DNA of 64,000 bases from Pirellula sp. Its GTDB lineage: Bacteria; Planctomycetota; Planctomycetia; Pirellulales; PNKZ01. The notes beneath the pieces were generated by a model. It was not told the DNA's origin, did not search any database, and saw nothing but the letters and a program-made list of their open reading frames with translations. Shown in pieces: positions 9,027 to 18,675 of this stretch. Both the position numbers and the translations under genes were made by a program. The stretch covers positions 62,001 to 126,000 of the forward strand of contig PNKZ01000018.1 in assembly GCA_013822735.1 (NCBI GenBank), written 5' to 3'. How positions within the stretch are numbered: the stretch's first letter is position 1; every line of letters begins with the position of its first letter.

Positions 9027-9848
9027 ATGAAATCGTTTTATTGTCTCCTTGTCCTCTCGGTGACCCTGTTCCTCTGTAATGAAACTTGCGCCGCCGAGCC
9101 TGCCGTAAAGACCCTCCTTCTACTCGGCCAGAAGCCCGACGGGCATGCGGCCGGGAGCCATGAGTACATGCCGGGTCAGCGGATCTTGCAGCACCTGCTC
9201 GGCGACGTGCCGGGTTGGAAGATTGAGATCGTGCAAGCCGACGGCGAATGGCCGCAAGGACCGGAGCTCCTTGCCAAGGCCGACGCCGTGGTGCTGTTCG
9301 TCTCCGAAGGGGGACGTTGGGTCGTGGAAGACCCGCGCCGTTACGACGCCTTCGCGAAGCTCGCGGCTCGAGGCGGCGGCATCTCCGGCTTGCATTGGGG
9401 CGTCGGCGTCAAAGACCCGAAGAAGATCGCGCCGTTCGTGCAACTACTCGGCGCTTGCCACGGCGGGGCCGATCGGAAGTTTCGCGTGATCGAAGGCTCA
9501 ATCCAGGTTCCCGACTCGAAGCATCCCGTGGTCCGCGGCGTCGTGTCGACGAAGCTCCGCGACGAATACTACTTCGCGCTTAAGCGTGAGCCGAAGGCGA
9601 GCGAGGCACTCGTGCCGCTTATCACCGTGTCGATCGACGGCGTCGACGAAATGATCGGCTGGGCTTGGCAACGTCCCGACGGCGGCCGGTCGTTCGGCTT
9701 CACCGGCTTGCACTTCCACAAAGCTTGGGAGAAGTCGGCATATCGTCGACTCGTCGCCCAAGGAGTGCTCTGGACCATGGGCCAAGAAATCCCCGCCGCG
9801 GGGGTCGACGTCGCCATTCCCGCCGAATTGCTTGCGCTGCCGAAATAG
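9027..9848 (+). CDS. Secreted ThuA-like domain protein
   Basis: 273 residues from the ATG at 9027. The signal peptide SFYCLLVLSVTLFLCNETCA ends near AA-EPA. The mature part has a flavodoxin/class I glutamine-amidotransferase-like layout seen in the ThuA (trehalose utilisation) family: KTLLLLGQKPDGHAAGSHEY, then ADAVVLFVSEGGRW, GGGISGLHWGVG, RDEYYFALK and GRSFGFTGLHFHKAW. ThuA-like proteins are numerous in planctomycetes, usually beside sugar dehydrogenases or DUF1501/DUF1553 genes. The exact reaction is uncertain. It lies directly upstream of the IclR-regulated PSCyt genes. Confidence 0.8.
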   Translation: MKSFYCLLVLSVTLFLCNETCAAEPAVKTLLLLGQKPDGHAAGSHEYMPGQRILQHLLGDVPGWKIEIVQADGEWPQGPELLAKADAVVLFVSEGGRWVVEDPRRYDAFAKLAARGGGISGLHWGVGVKDPKKIAPFVQLLGACHGGADRKFRVIEGSIQVPDSKHPVVRGVVSTKLRDEYYFALKREPKASEALVPLITVSIDGVDEMIGWAWQRPDGGRSFGFTGLHFHKAWEKSAYRRLVAQGVLWTMGQEIPAAGVDVAIPAELLALPK

Positions 9849-9895
9849 GCGCACGGGGCTTGTTTCACGCGGAATCGTGCCGCGGCCGAATCCTG

Positions 9896-9923
9896 TTGCA
9901 TATCAGCTCGCCTCCTTTATAAT
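9896..9923 (+). promoter_or_regulatory. Sigma-70-like promoter of the iclR operon
   Basis: TTGCAT at 9896-9901 and a perfect TATAAT at 9918-9923 are separated by 16 bases. The region upstream of iclR is otherwise GC-rich, so the match stands out. The two palindromes that follow begin on the last base of the -10 box. Confidence 0.65.
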
Positions 9924-9954
9924 TTCACCTGTGAAAAACATTTCACCGGTGAAA
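9923..9954. promoter_or_regulatory. Tandem 14-bp palindromic operator, probably for IclR
   Basis: Two palindromes, TTTCACCTGTGAAA (9923-9936) and TTTCACCGGTGAAA (9941-9954), repeat with an 18-bp period, so they lie on nearly the same DNA face. The second is perfectly self-complementary. They start at the -10 box and extend over the expected transcription start, the ideal place for a repressor. The next gene encodes an IclR-type regulator and such proteins bind palindromes as dimers of dimers. Autoregulation is therefore the simplest reading (inference). Confidence 0.75.
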
Positions 9955-10054
9955 ACACCGCCCCGCCGCCGCTCCCCGCCTATGCCGATTTGCCGCTCGC
10001 GAAAACGTTTCGCGCTGCGCGCACCGCCTTAGATCGAGTCTTCGGAAACACTTC

Positions 10055-10840
10055 ATGAAACGCACCCTCGATAAGCGAGCGCTGCAAGTTCCCATGCTCG
10101 AGCGCGGGCTGGCCGTGTTGGAGTTTCTCGCCGCACGCGAGCGAGGAGCGACGATCGCCGAACTCAGCGCGGCGCTCGGCGTTGCGGCGGCCAGCGTCTT
10201 CCGCATCACACGCGCCTTGGTGAAGCTCGGCTATTTGGATCGCAACCCCGAGACGAAGCGGTTCACCGCCACGCGCAAGTTGCTCGCGATGGGCTCTCCG
10301 CGCGGCGGAGGGGGCGGCGAACGAACCTTGGCCGAGTGTGCCCGCGAGCCAATGCGCAAGTTGCGCAACGCCGTCGGCGAGACGACGCAACTCTGCTGCC
10401 TCGTCGATACGGAAATGGTGATCCTCGAACAGCTGCTGGCGACGCATCCGTTCAAATACTCGGCCGATCTCGGCGCCCGCTGCCCTTCGTATAGCTGCGC
10501 CCCGGGCAAAGCCATTCTCGCGTTCTTGCCGCAGGACGAACTCGAAGCGCTGCTCGACCGCATCCGCTTCAAGCGTTTCACGCCGACGACCGTCGGCTCG
10601 CGAACCGCGATGTTGCGTGAAGTGGAGCAGATTCGCAACGTCGGCTATGCGGTCGATCGGGGCGAAGGGTTGGTCGGCGTCCATTGCGTGGCCGCGCCGA
10701 TTCTCGATCGCCACGGCTTCCCGACCGGCGCCATCACGATTTCCGGGCCCGAGTCGCGCGTGGCCGAGAGCGCGTTTCCGGCCGTTGCGAAGCTCGTGGT
10801 TGAAGCGGCGCGAGCTACGAGCGAGTGTTTCAATGCTTAA
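10055..10840 (+). CDS. IclR-family transcriptional regulator
   Basis: 261 residues. The N-terminal winged helix-turn-helix (about residues 10-75) shows LERGLAVLEFLAARERGATI, ELSAALGVAAASVFRITRAL and LVKLGYLDRNPETKRF, the IclR pattern. The C-terminal effector domain has the family signature around GARCPSYSCAPGKAILAFLP and GEGLVGVHCVAAPILDRHG. IclR proteins sense small carboxylates or aromatic acids and often control the operon they head. The gene ends at 10840 and the next begins at 10869, so the PSCyt/DUF1553 and DUF1501 genes are probably cotranscribed with it. Two tandem palindromes lie over its promoter. Confidence 0.92.
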   Translation: MKRTLDKRALQVPMLERGLAVLEFLAARERGATIAELSAALGVAAASVFRITRALVKLGYLDRNPETKRFTATRKLLAMGSPRGGGGGERTLAECAREPMRKLRNAVGETTQLCCLVDTEMVILEQLLATHPFKYSADLGARCPSYSCAPGKAILAFLPQDELEALLDRIRFKRFTPTTVGSRTAMLREVEQIRNVGYAVDRGEGLVGVHCVAAPILDRHGFPTGAITISGPESRVAESAFPAVAKLVVEAARATSECFNA

Positions 10841-10868
10841 GAAGCTGTCTAACGGACAAGAGCGACCG

Positions 10869-13800
10869 ATGAACATTGCGAACATTTCCGCCGCCGCCGT
10901 GGCGCTGTTGATGCTTGGCGCGACGGTGCCGAGCGCTCGCGCCGCGGAAGCGAAAGCCGAGCCGTCGCCGCAAGCCGCAAACGCCCAAGCATTGGAGCAG
11001 TTCGAACGCGAAGTTCGGCCGGTGCTCGCGAAGCATTGCTTCGAGTGCCACGGGCCGAAGAAGGAACACAACGGCCTGCGCCTCGATTCGCGCGCCGGCC
11101 TGTTGAAAGGGGGCGACAGCGGACCGGCCATTGCCGTCGGCAGCCCGGAAAAGAGCTTGCTCATCGAAGCGGTGAAGCACGAGAGCTTCGAGATGCCGCC
11201 GGAGCCGTCGCCGAAGTTGGCCGACAAAGAGATCGCGGCGCTGGAAACGTGGATCCGCGCCGGCGCTCCGTGGCCTGCTGATAAAACGACGGCGACCGCG
11301 CCGGATACGATCGCCGAGCGAGCTAAGAAATTCTGGGGATTCAAACCGCCGCGGGCGCATGAGCCGCCGAAAATTGTGAACGCCGACTGGTCGACGCGGC
11401 CGATTGATCGCTTTCTCGCGGCGCGCTGGGAAGCGGCCAAGTTGCCGCCGGCCGGCGATGCGGACCCGCGGACGTTAATTCGTCGCGTGACGTTCGTGCT
11501 CACCGGATTACCGCCGACCGATGCCGAGGTGGAAGCGTTCGTTCTAGCTTGCTCCCTGTCTCCTAGTCTCCCAGTCTCCCCCTCCGGCGGGCAAGACGAG
11601 GAGACGAGGAGAAAGAGAGAGGGGGAGATTCGAGACAGGGCGTACACGGCGCTCGTCGACAGGTTGCTCGCTTCGCCGCGCTTCGGCGAGCATTGGGCGC
11701 GGCACTGGATGGATTGGGTGCGGTTCTGCGAATCGCACGGCAGCGAAGGAGACCCGACGATTCCGTTCGCGTGGCGTTATCGCGATTATCTGATTCGCGC
11801 GCTCAACGCCGACGTGCCGTACGACCAATTGGTGCGCGAGCACTTGGCGGGGGACCTGCTTCCGAAGCCGCGTCGGAACGAAGCGCTCGGCATCAACGAA
11901 TCGATTCTCGGCACGGCGCAGTTCCGCTTCGTCGAGCACGGCTTCCAACCGATCGATCCCTTGGAAGACATGGTGAAGATCACCGACAATCAGATTGATG
12001 TGGTGATGAAGAGTTTTCAGGCGCTCACAGTCACCTGTGCGCGGTGTCACGATCACAAGTTCGACGCGCTGTCGCAGGCCGATTTCTACGCGCTCTATCC
12101 GGTGTTTGCCGCGGCCAGGCCGACGCAGGTGCAGATCGATCTGCCGGAGCGGTTGCATAAGCATGATGCGCGGTTGATGGAGATTAAACGTGCGCTGCAG
12201 CCGGCGCTGGCCGAGGCTTGGTTGGCCTCGTTGGATGAATTGCCGCAGCGGTTGCGGACCTTGCCGGAGGTGACGAAGAAGGACGCGGCTCAGAAAGAGA
12301 GAGGGGGAGACGGAGAGAAAGGGAAAGAAGCCCAATCGCACGTCCAGGCCGCTGTCGATTTGGTGGGGAAGCGGTTTGACAATCCGTTGTTTCCTTGGAT
12401 CTCGGCGCGCAATCGGAGCGATAAGGCCGCGGCCGATACCATCGCCAAGGTGGCGCAGCGTTATGTCGATGAAGCCAATAAGCGGGCCGAGTTGCAGAAG
12501 GCGAACGTTGCGAAGAAGATTGTGATCGACGACGCCGAGTTTGCGAAATGGCGCGGCACCGGGGCGGGGGTGCCGCGCGAAGTGAGTGCGGCCGGCGCTT
12601 GGACCGTGAGTCACGACGGGTCGCGCGTAGTCGACAGCGTGCTGCCCAGCGGCGCTTATACGCATCTCGTCTCGCAGAAGCACGGAGCGGTGCTCACCTC
12701 GCCGACGTTCATGGTCGACCATGATGCGATCAGCGTCCGGATCGTCGGCGGCGGCTACGGCACGGCGCGGCTGATTCTGCAAAACTACATTGTGCCGCGC
12801 GGCGGCATCTATAACATCAGTTCGGTGCCGCTCGAGCCGGGCCGGCAATGGTTCACGTGGGACACTACGTTCTGGCGCGGCTTCGAGGCGCGCATCGAGC
12901 TGGTGACGAACGACGAACTGACGATCATCAGTCGCGCGTTGCCGAAAGACCCGCCGCCGGCGCCGGAAGACGGCCGTTCGTTTATCGGCATCAGCGAGAT
13001 TTGGCTGCACAACACGAAGACGCCGCCGGCCGCAGATATGGAACCGCACTTACCCGGCGCTTTTGTACTCAACGGCTTTACCGCGAAGTCGACCGACGAC
13101 GTCACGCGCCGCTATCAAACATTGGCCCGCGCGGCCATTGAAGCGTGGCGCGACGGGCGGGCTTCGGAAGATCAGGCCTTGTTGCTCGATTCGCTCGTGC
13201 AAACCGGCGTGTTGCCGAACGATCCGGCGGCGTTGCCGAAGCGCGTCGCCGAGTTGGCCGCCGAGTATCAGAAGCTCGAAGCGGAGATCCCGGTGGCGCA
13301 GCGTGCGCCGGGGGTCGTCGAAACGGCCGGCTGGGATCAGCCGCTGATGATTCGCGGCGACCATAAGAAGCTGGGGGACGTCGTCCCGCGACGCTATTTG
13401 GAAGGACTGGGCAGCACGAGCTTGGTCGATACTTCCAGCGGAAGCTCCAGTAGTGCGGGCGCGAATGCCGGCCGGTTGCGATTGGCCGAGTTGATCGCAA
13501 GCCCCGAGAATCCGCTGACGGCGCGCGTCGCCGTGAATCGCTTGTGGCACTATGTGTTCGGCCGAGGCATCGTCGCGACCGTCGACAACTTCGGCGAGCT
13601 CGGACGCAAGCCGACCCATCCGGAGTTGCTCGATTACTTGGCGACGGAGTTTGTGAAAGAAGGTTGGTCGCTCAAGCGGATGATTCGCGAACTGGTGCTC
13701 TCGCGGGCATTTCGGCTCGATAGCACGCCGAGCGTTTTGGCGAAGAAGCATGACCCGTCGAATTTGTTGCTCTCACATGCGAGCGTGCGGCGACTCGAAG

Positions 13801-14312
13801 CGGAAGCGATCCGCGATTCGATCGTCGCCGTCGCCGGGCGGTTGCAGCCAACGCCCGACGAAGGGCCGGGCTACACGCATGGCGAACCGCCCCGACTGCA
13901 AACCCGACGGAGCGTGTACGTGTCGATTCGGCGCAACAGCTTGCCGTTGTTCCTCGAAACGTTCGACGCGCCGAAACCGTTTACGACGCTGGGGGCCCGC
14001 GACGTGACCAACGTGCCGGGCCAGGCCTTAACGATGCTCAACGATGTTCTCGTCATCGAGCTGGCCAAGTATTGGGCCAAAGCGCAGCTCGCCGTGCCTG
14101 CGAAGGACGAAGCGGAACGGGTGCGGCAGATGTATCGGGCGGCATTCGCGCGGGAGCCCGGCGCGGAAGAATTGTCGGACGCCTTGGCGTTCGTGGCAGA
14201 TCTCGGAACGACGCACAACGTGCAACCGCAGGATCGATTGAAGAACGAACGGGTTTGGCAGGACTTTGCGCACGCGCTCTACAACATGAAGGAGTTCATT
14301 TATGTTCGGTAA
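10869..14312 (+). CDS. Planctomycete cytochrome-type PSCyt1/DUF1549/DUF1553 protein
   Basis: 1147 residues. The ATG at 10869 gives a clean signal peptide ([20 protein letters not shown]); an in-frame ATG at 10833 would overlap the iclR stop. PSCyt1 spans about residues 40-125, with haem motif CFECH near residue 56. DUF1549 follows at about 150-400 with a second CXXCH, CARCH, near residue 390. DUF1553 is at about 870-1130 ([18 protein letters not shown]). These proteins are secreted, predicted c-type cytochromes found in large numbers in planctomycetes and almost always paired with DUF1501, as here. A role in periplasmic oxidation of complex polysaccharides is suspected but unproven. Two oddities: an in-frame inverted repeat encodes residues about 226-260, and a Lys/Glu/Gly-rich patch lies near residue 480. 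Confidence 0.92.
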   Translation: MNIANISAAAVALLMLGATVPSARAAEAKAEPSPQAANAQALEQFEREVRPVLAKHCFECHGPKKEHNGLRLDSRAGLLKGGDSGPAIAVGSPEKSLLIEAVKHESFEMPPEPSPKLADKEIAALETWIRAGAPWPADKTTATAPDTIAERAKKFWGFKPPRAHEPPKIVNADWSTRPIDRFLAARWEAAKLPPAGDADPRTLIRRVTFVLTGLPPTDAEVEAFVLACSLSPSLPVSPSGGQDEETRRKREGEIRDRAYTALVDRLLASPRFGEHWARHWMDWVRFCESHGSEGDPTIPFAWRYRDYLIRALNADVPYDQLVREHLAGDLLPKPRRNEALGINESILGTAQFRFVEHGFQPIDPLEDMVKITDNQIDVVMKSFQALTVTCARCHDHKFDALSQADFYALYPVFAAARPTQVQIDLPERLHKHDARLMEIKRALQPALAEAWLASLDELPQRLRTLPEVTKKDAAQKERGGDGEKGKEAQSHVQAAVDLVGKRFDNPLFPWISARNRSDKAAADTIAKVAQRYVDEANKRAELQKANVAKKIVIDDAEFAKWRGTGAGVPREVSAAGAWTVSHDGSRVVDSVLPSGAYTHLVSQKHGAVLTSPTFMVDHDAISVRIVGGGYGTARLILQNYIVPRGGIYNISSVPLEPGRQWFTWDTTFWRGFEARIELVTNDELTIISRALPKDPPPAPEDGRSFIGISEIWLHNTKTPPAADMEPHLPGAFVLNGFTAKSTDDVTRRYQTLARAAIEAWRDGRASEDQALLLDSLVQTGVLPNDPAALPKRVAELAAEYQKLEAEIPVAQRAPGVVETAGWDQPLMIRGDHKKLGDVVPRRYLEGLGSTSLVDTSSGSSSSAGANAGRLRLAELIASPENPLTARVAVNRLWHYVFGRGIVATVDNFGELGRKPTHPELLDYLATEFVKEGWSLKRMIRELVLSRAFRLDSTPSVLAKKHDPSNLLLSHASVRRLEAEAIRDSIVAVAGRLQPTPDEGPGYTHGEPPRLQTRRSVYVSIRRNSLPLFLETFDAPKPFTTLGARDVTNVPGQALTMLNDVLVIELAKYWAKAQLAVPAKDEAERVRQMYRAAFAREPGAEELSDALAFVADLGTTHNVQPQDRLKNERVWQDFAHALYNMKEFIYVR
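11554..11640. repeat. In-frame imperfect inverted repeat inside the PSCyt1/DUF1553 gene
   Basis: CCCTGTCTC at 11554-11562 pairs with GAGACAGGG at 11632-11640, and TCTCCCCCTC at 11575-11584 pairs with GAGGGGGAGA at 11619-11628. The left half is pyrimidine-rich and the right half purine-rich, like intergenic repeats elsewhere in the window. The open frame is kept and encodes an unusual Ser/Pro then Arg/Glu-rich insert in the DUF1549 region. Confidence 0.7.
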
Positions 14313-15732
14313 GTCGCAGATCTCGCGGCGGGAACTCTTGGCGAGCGCATCGACCGGCTTCGGCCTCACTGCTTTAGCGGGGCTCATGGCGGAGAATGGC
14401 GCGCTGGCCGCGCCGGCGCCGCAAACGCGGGTCGCCGTGCGGCCGGAAGCGAAGGCCAAGTATGTGATCTTTTGTTACATGTCGGGGGGCGTGTCGCACG
14501 TCGATTCGTTCGATCCGAAGCCGGAGCTCGCGCGACTGGCCGGCAAACCGATGCCGGTGCCCGTGCATCGGACGATGTTTAATAACAACGGCACGGTGAT
14601 GCCGACGCAGTGGGAGTTTAAGAAGCGCGGCAAGTGCGGCATGGAAGTGAGCGAGCTGTTCCCGCACATCGCCGAACTGGCCGACGAGTTGGCGGTCGTC
14701 CGCTCGATGACGGCGAAGTTCAACGAGCACGCGCAAGCGAATTACTTCACGCACTCGGGCTTCGGCTTGGCGGGCTACCCGAGCGCCGGGGCTTGGACGA
14801 CGTACGGTCTCGGGACGGAGAATCGAGACCTGCCGGGCTACGTGGTGTTGCAAAGCAGTAATGCGGTGCCGCCGCACGGCGGCGTGGCAAATTTTTCGAG
14901 CGGCTTCTTGCCGGCGCAGTACCAAGCGTCGATTTTTAAAGCCGACGCCGGAGAAGCGTTGCGCGACATCACGCCGCGCGAGCCGGACGCGTTGCAGCGC
15001 CGACGGCTCGCGTTTATCAAAGACGCCGACAAACATTTCGCGGCGCAGGCCGGACGCGATGCGGCGGTGGAAGCGGCCGTGCGCAATTACGAAACGGCGT
15101 ATCGGATGCAATCGGCGGTGCCGGAGCTGTGCGATATTTCGGGGGAAACGGAAGCGACGCGGCAGATGTACGGCCTCGACGCGAAGGAGCCGCAGAAGGC
15201 CGCCTACGCGCGGCAGTGTCTGACGGCGCGGCGCTTGGTCGAGCGCGGCGTGCGGTTTATTGAGCTCAGTTGCTTGAGCCAAGGAATCGGCGCCGGGAAT
15301 CCGGCGAACCCTTGGGATCAGCACGGGCAGATTAAAGCGGGACACGGCGGCATGGCGATGAGCGTCGATCAGCCGATCGCCGCGCTGATCAAAGACTTGA
15401 AGCAGCGCGGGCTGCTGGACGAGACGCTGATCATCTGGGCCGGCGAGTTCGGCCGAACGCCGTTCTCGCAAGGCTCCGACGGCCGCGATCATAATCCGTA
15501 CGGCTACAGCGTTTGGCTGGCCGGCGGCGGGGCGAAAGGCGGCACCGTTTACGGCGCGACTGACGAGCTCGGCTATCACGCGGTCGAGAACGTGTCGACG
15601 GTGTACGACCTCTGGGCGACCGTGCTGCACTTGATGGGGGTGGATCACGAAGCGCTGACGTACCGCTTCGGCGGCCGCGACTTCCGACTCACCGACGTCC
15701 ACGGGCGCGTGATTCGGGATATTGTCGCGTAG
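14302..15732 (+). CDS. DUF1501 protein, Tat-exported
   Basis: 476 residues, starting inside the last codons of the upstream gene (11-base overlap), which indicates translational coupling. The N-terminus has a twin-arginine signal (ISRRELL, R9-R10, followed by a hydrophobic stretch and an Ala-x-Ala cleavage region near ALAAPAP). The body shows the sulfatase/alkaline-phosphatase-like fold of DUF1501: [58 protein letters not shown] and the late [19 protein letters not shown]1501 proteins are the standing partner of PSCyt1/DUF1553 proteins. The chemistry is not established; Tat export implies folding, and perhaps cofactor loading, before secretion. Confidence 0.92.
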   Translation: MFGKSQISRRELLASASTGFGLTALAGLMAENGALAAPAPQTRVAVRPEAKAKYVIFCYMSGGVSHVDSFDPKPELARLAGKPMPVPVHRTMFNNNGTVMPTQWEFKKRGKCGMEVSELFPHIAELADELAVVRSMTAKFNEHAQANYFTHSGFGLAGYPSAGAWTTYGLGTENRDLPGYVVLQSSNAVPPHGGVANFSSGFLPAQYQASIFKADAGEALRDITPREPDALQRRRLAFIKDADKHFAAQAGRDAAVEAAVRNYETAYRMQSAVPELCDISGETEATRQMYGLDAKEPQKAAYARQCLTARRLVERGVRFIELSCLSQGIGAGNPANPWDQHGQIKAGHGGMAMSVDQPIAALIKDLKQRGLLDETLIIWAGEFGRTPFSQGSDGRDHNPYGYSVWLAGGGAKGGTVYGATDELGYHAVENVSTVYDLWATVLHLMGVDHEALTYRFGGRDFRLTDVHGRVIRDIVA

Positions 15733-15754
15733 AGCGCATTTTCTCTACAGAGTT

Positions 15755-16062
15755 CGCGCCAAGACGCTAAGACGCGAAGGGGACGCAAAGGGGATGCGGA
15801 GCGGACGCAGCAAGGGGGATGAGGGGGATACGGAGGAGATCGGGGAGATGAACTCAGAGTGATCTGTTGGGTGGTTGCGGTTGCGCCGCGAAGGTAGCCG
15901 TTAGCAGCGATTGCGCAGCAGAGCGCGATCTTAGAACAGAACTTTCAAGAAAACAAACGTGTCGGAACTCAGTCCCTTCTCATCCCCATATCTCCTCCGC
16001 ATCCCCCTCATCTCCCTTGCTGCGTCTGCTCTGCGTTCTTTGCGTCTTAGCGTCTTGGCGCG
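15755..16062. repeat. 308-bp inverted repeat between convergent genes
   Basis: The outer 21 bases at 15755-15775 and 16042-16062 are perfect inverted copies (containing CCAAGACGCTAAGACGC). The similarity continues inwards for roughly 100 bases through purine-rich (left) and pyrimidine-rich (right) tracts with moderate divergence. The element occupies most of the gap between the DUF1501 gene (+, stop at 15732) and the TrmH-type gene (-, stop at 16085). It could act as a bidirectional terminator or be a MITE-like element. No gene is visible inside it. Confidence 0.75.
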
Positions 16063-16084
16063 CACTCTGTTCTGCGGACGTGCG

Positions 16085-16894
16085 TCATGCTTTACGCGTG
16101 AGTTCGTACAAGAAAATTCCGGCGGCGACGGCTACGTTCAATGAGTCGACGCCCGAGGGCATGGGGATCGTCACGCGGCGGTCGCAGGCGTTGATGATTT
16201 CGCGCGGGATGCCGTGCCCTTCGCTGCCGAAGACGATCGCCAAACGATCGGGGCGCGCAGGGCTGCCGGGGCGCGCCGCCGGGTCGAACACTTCGGCATC
16301 ACTGTCGAGCACCGTGGCCCAACTCGGCATCGCATGCCGGATGCGCAATTCGGCGAGTGCGGCGACTATGTCATCAACGGGGACGATCGGGAGCTGGTAG
16401 ACGTTGCCCATCGAGACGCGCTGCACGCGGCGCGAGAACGGATCGGCGCAATGCGGGCCGAGCATCAGTCCGGCCGCGCCGAAACCGGCCGCGATGCGGA
16501 CGATCGCCCCGAGGTTTTCCGGGTCTTGCACGTCGGGACAAATGACAAGCGTCGACTTCGGGCCGGCGACGACTGTTTCCAGCGCCGGCGGCGCGGGGCG
16601 ACGGCCGCAGGCTAAGATGCCGCGATGGAAGTTGAAGCCGACCAGCGCATCGACGGCGTCGTCGGCAATGACGAATGCGGGAAGCTCCGGCGGGAGCAAC
16701 GGCGTGAACTGCGCGACGTGCGGTTCGCTGAGCAGCACCGATTCGAGCACGAGCGTGCTACGGAGCAGGCGCTCGACTAGCTTGCCTCCCTCGGCGATGA
16801 AGAGGCCGCGCCGGGCCGTGTCGTTGGTTTGCTTCAGCGCGCGATAGGGAGCGAGGCGCGGGTCGTCGAGATCGGCGATATTTACCAAAGGCAT
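16085..16894 (-). CDS. TrmH/SpoU-family RNA 2'-O-methyltransferase
   Basis: 269 residues. The N-terminal substrate-binding part (FIAEGGKLVERLLRS, near residues 32-46) is followed by the SPOUT knot: motif 1 DVQDPENLGAIVRIAAGFGA (about residues 119-138), motif 2 LAIVFGSEGHGIP and motif 3 IPMPSGVDSLNVAVAAGIFLYE. These three motifs bind S-adenosylmethionine through the trefoil knot and supply the catalytic Arg/Asn. The enzyme methylates the 2'-hydroxyl of a tRNA or 23S rRNA nucleotide; the target cannot be assigned. The gene diverges from the cyclophilin gene. Confidence 0.92.
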   Translation of the reverse strand: MPLVNIADLDDPRLAPYRALKQTNDTARRGLFIAEGGKLVERLLRSTLVLESVLLSEPHVAQFTPLLPPELPAFVIADDAVDALVGFNFHRGILACGRRPAPPALETVVAGPKSTLVICPDVQDPENLGAIVRIAAGFGAAGLMLGPHCADPFSRRVQRVSMGNVYQLPIVPVDDIVAALAELRIRHAMPSWATVLDSDAEVFDPAARPGSPARPDRLAIVFGSEGHGIPREIINACDRRVTIPMPSGVDSLNVAVAAGIFLYELTRKA

Positions 16895-16989
16895 GACGGC
16901 AACGGCGGGTCGGCGAAGGGTTTATGAACCTCGGCTCCGGGTCGTGCAAACATCGCGCACCCCCATAGCCTACGGCGCGTCGGGGCCGA

Positions 16990-16995
16990 TATAAT
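16990..16995 (+). promoter_or_regulatory. Possible -10 element for the cyclophilin gene
   Basis: A perfect TATAAT sits 55 bases upstream of the ATG at 17050. No convincing -35 box is seen. The strong Shine-Dalgarno GGAGAGGAG at 17035-17043 supports expression of the downstream start. Confidence 0.45.
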
Positions 16996-17049
16996 GCCGT
17001 GCTTCGGTTCGAAAAATCGTTTCGTTACGCCTACGGAGAGGAGTCTACC

Positions 17050-17646
17050 ATGTCGATTGTCGCCACGTACCACGTTTGGCACATTGCCGCTTTGATCACC
17101 GTTTTGGGTTGCGCTTTGAGTGCCGGAAAGGGAGCCGCCGCGGAGCCGCTGCCGCAAGTGACGTTGAAGACCACGAAGGGAGACGTCGTCATCGAACTGT
17201 ATGAAGACGAAGCCCCGAACGCGGTCGCCAACTTTATCAGCCTCGTGGAAAAGAAGTTCTACGACGGCGTGCCGTTTCATCGCGTGATCGAAGGGTTTAT
17301 GGCGCAGACCGGCGACCCGACGGGGACCGGCACCGGCGGCCCGGGCTACGTGATCGACTGCGAATGCACCTTGCCGAACGCGCGTACGCACAAGCGCGGC
17401 ACGGTGGCGATGGCGCATGCGGGCCCGAACACGGGAGGTTCGCAGTTCTATATTTGCTTCGTGCCGACGCCGCACTTGAACGGCAAGCACACGGTGTTCG
17501 GCCAAGTGATCAGCGGGATGGAGAACGTCGACAAGTTGAACATTCGCGATCCGCGCTCCGGCGGCGAAGCCGACAAGATTACGTCGGCCGTGGTGACGGC
17601 GAAGCGGAATCACGAGTACAAGCCGGTGACGAAGGCGAAGCGGTAA
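17050..17646 (+). CDS. Exported cyclophilin-type peptidyl-prolyl isomerase
   Basis: 198 residues from the ATG at 17050, chosen for the purine-rich ribosome binding site seven bases upstream. A signal peptide (HIAALITVLGCALSAGKGAAA) predicts export. The cyclophilin domain follows: VTLKTTKGDVVIELYEDEAP, FHRVIEGFMAQTGD with the catalytic Arg, MAHAGPNTGGSQFYICF, and LNGKHTVFGQV. It is the short, loop-reduced bacterial form. The product should speed folding of exported proteins by cis/trans isomerisation of proline bonds in the periplasm. Confidence 0.93.
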   Translation: MSIVATYHVWHIAALITVLGCALSAGKGAAAEPLPQVTLKTTKGDVVIELYEDEAPNAVANFISLVEKKFYDGVPFHRVIEGFMAQTGDPTGTGTGGPGYVIDCECTLPNARTHKRGTVAMAHAGPNTGGSQFYICFVPTPHLNGKHTVFGQVISGMENVDKLNIRDPRSGGEADKITSAVVTAKRNHEYKPVTKAKR

Positions 17647-17657
17647 ACTTCACATCA

Positions 17658-17722
17658 CATTTAGCCGCGGAGCTTGTCTCCGCGCTCCGAGTGCGCGCGT
17701 TGACAAGCAACGCGGCTAAATG
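17658..17722. repeat. GGCTAAA-ended palindromic element, copy 1
   Basis: Perfect 12-base terminal arms CATTTAGCCGCG (17658-17669) and CGCGGCTAAATG (17711-17722) enclose two smaller hairpins (GGAG/CTCC and GCGTT/AACGC). It lies between the convergent stop codons of the cyclophilin and FAH-family genes. A related element is at 23031-23091 and a partial one at 58581-58606. Confidence 0.7.
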
Positions 17723-17756
17723 CTGATGAGCTTCGCACGTGCTATTTGCGCACGTG

Positions 17757-18620
17757 TTACTTACGCTGCACGACGGAGTTCGCGAGCGTGCCGATGCCGG
17801 AGATGGAGATGTTCACTACGTCGCCGGGGAGCAGCGTGAAGTCGGCGTCGGGGACGATGCCGGTGCCGGTGAGGAGCACCGCGCCGGATTGGAACGTGTT
17901 TTCCCGATAGAGCCATTCGACGAGCGACGGGAGCGGCCGGGCGATTTCCGCGGCCGTGGTCTTGCCTTCATAGGCGATGGAGCCCGCGCGGAGCACGTCT
18001 AAACGGATTTCGATGCGCTCGAGCTTGGGCATGGCGCCGGGGAGCGTGATCCAGGGGCCGAGGGCGCACGAGCCGTCGTACACCTTGGCTTGCGGCAGGT
18101 AGAGCGGGTTTTCCCCTTCGATATCGCGCGAGCTCATGTCGTTGCCGATGGTGTAGCCGACGATGTTGCCGCGGCGATCGATGACGAGCGCGAGTTCCGG
18201 CTCGGGGACGTTCCACTTGGAGTCTTTGCGGATGCGGACAGGCTTGTCGTGCCCGACGACGCGCTCGGCGGTCGACTTGAAGAAGAGCTCCGGCCGGTCG
18301 GCCTTGTAGACCAGGTCGTAAACAGTGGCCGAAGAGACCGACTCTTCCATCCGCGCGGCCTTGCTGCGTTTGTAAGTGACGCCGGCGGCCCAAACTTCTT
18401 GGTCGTCGATCGGCGGCAGCAGCGTGACGGCGCTGAGCGGCACGCGTTCGGCGGTGTCGTCGATCATGAAGCGCACGGCGTCGGCCGGGTCGTCGGCTTC
18501 GAGGATTTCCGTGAGCGTGGTATATTGACCGGACGCGAGCGAGAGCGGGCGAATGATTTCGTCTTCCACGACTCCGAGCGCCGCTTTACCGGTGCGAGCG
18601 AGATACTTGGCCAGATGCAT
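17757..18620 (-). CDS. Fumarylacetoacetate hydrolase-family enzyme
   Basis: 287 residues from the ATG at 18620 ([12 protein letters not shown]); the frame extends further upstream but that part has shadow-like composition. The FAH fold is clear from [20 protein letters not shown] (metal-binding Glu residues), [20 protein letters not shown], and the C-terminal [22 protein letters not shown]. The family hydrolyses, hydrates or isomerises C-C bonds in 2-oxo-acid intermediates using a Mg ion. Candidates are fumarylpyruvate hydrolase and keto-deoxy-sugar-acid dehydratase-like members. The substrate is unknown and the neighbours (rluD, cyclophilin) give no pathway hint. Confidence 0.88.
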   Translation of the reverse strand: MHLAKYLARTGKAALGVVEDEIIRPLSLASGQYTTLTEILEADDPADAVRFMIDDTAERVPLSAVTLLPPIDDQEVWAAGVTYKRSKAARMEESVSSATVYDLVYKADRPELFFKSTAERVVGHDKPVRIRKDSKWNVPEPELALVIDRRGNIVGYTIGNDMSSRDIEGENPLYLPQAKVYDGSCALGPWITLPGAMPKLERIEIRLDVLRAGSIAYEGKTTAAEIARPLPSLVEWLYRENTFQSGAVLLTGTGIVPDADFTLLPGDVVNISISGIGTLANSVVQRK

Positions 18621-18675
18621 TTGCGAATCCTTGGTGCGAAAACAGCGACGGAGTAATTTTCCGTAGCGAGCCCGA

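Noticed and set aside
10617-10868. Extended start for the DUF1553 gene
   Set aside because: The extension is antisense-like, Arg/Pro-rich and overlaps iclR. The ATG at 10869 gives a clean signal peptide.
9980-11647. 555-codon minus-strand open frame over iclR and the start of the DUF1553 gene
   Set aside because: It is antisense to two well-supported genes with haem and HTH motifs and has no recognisable domain.
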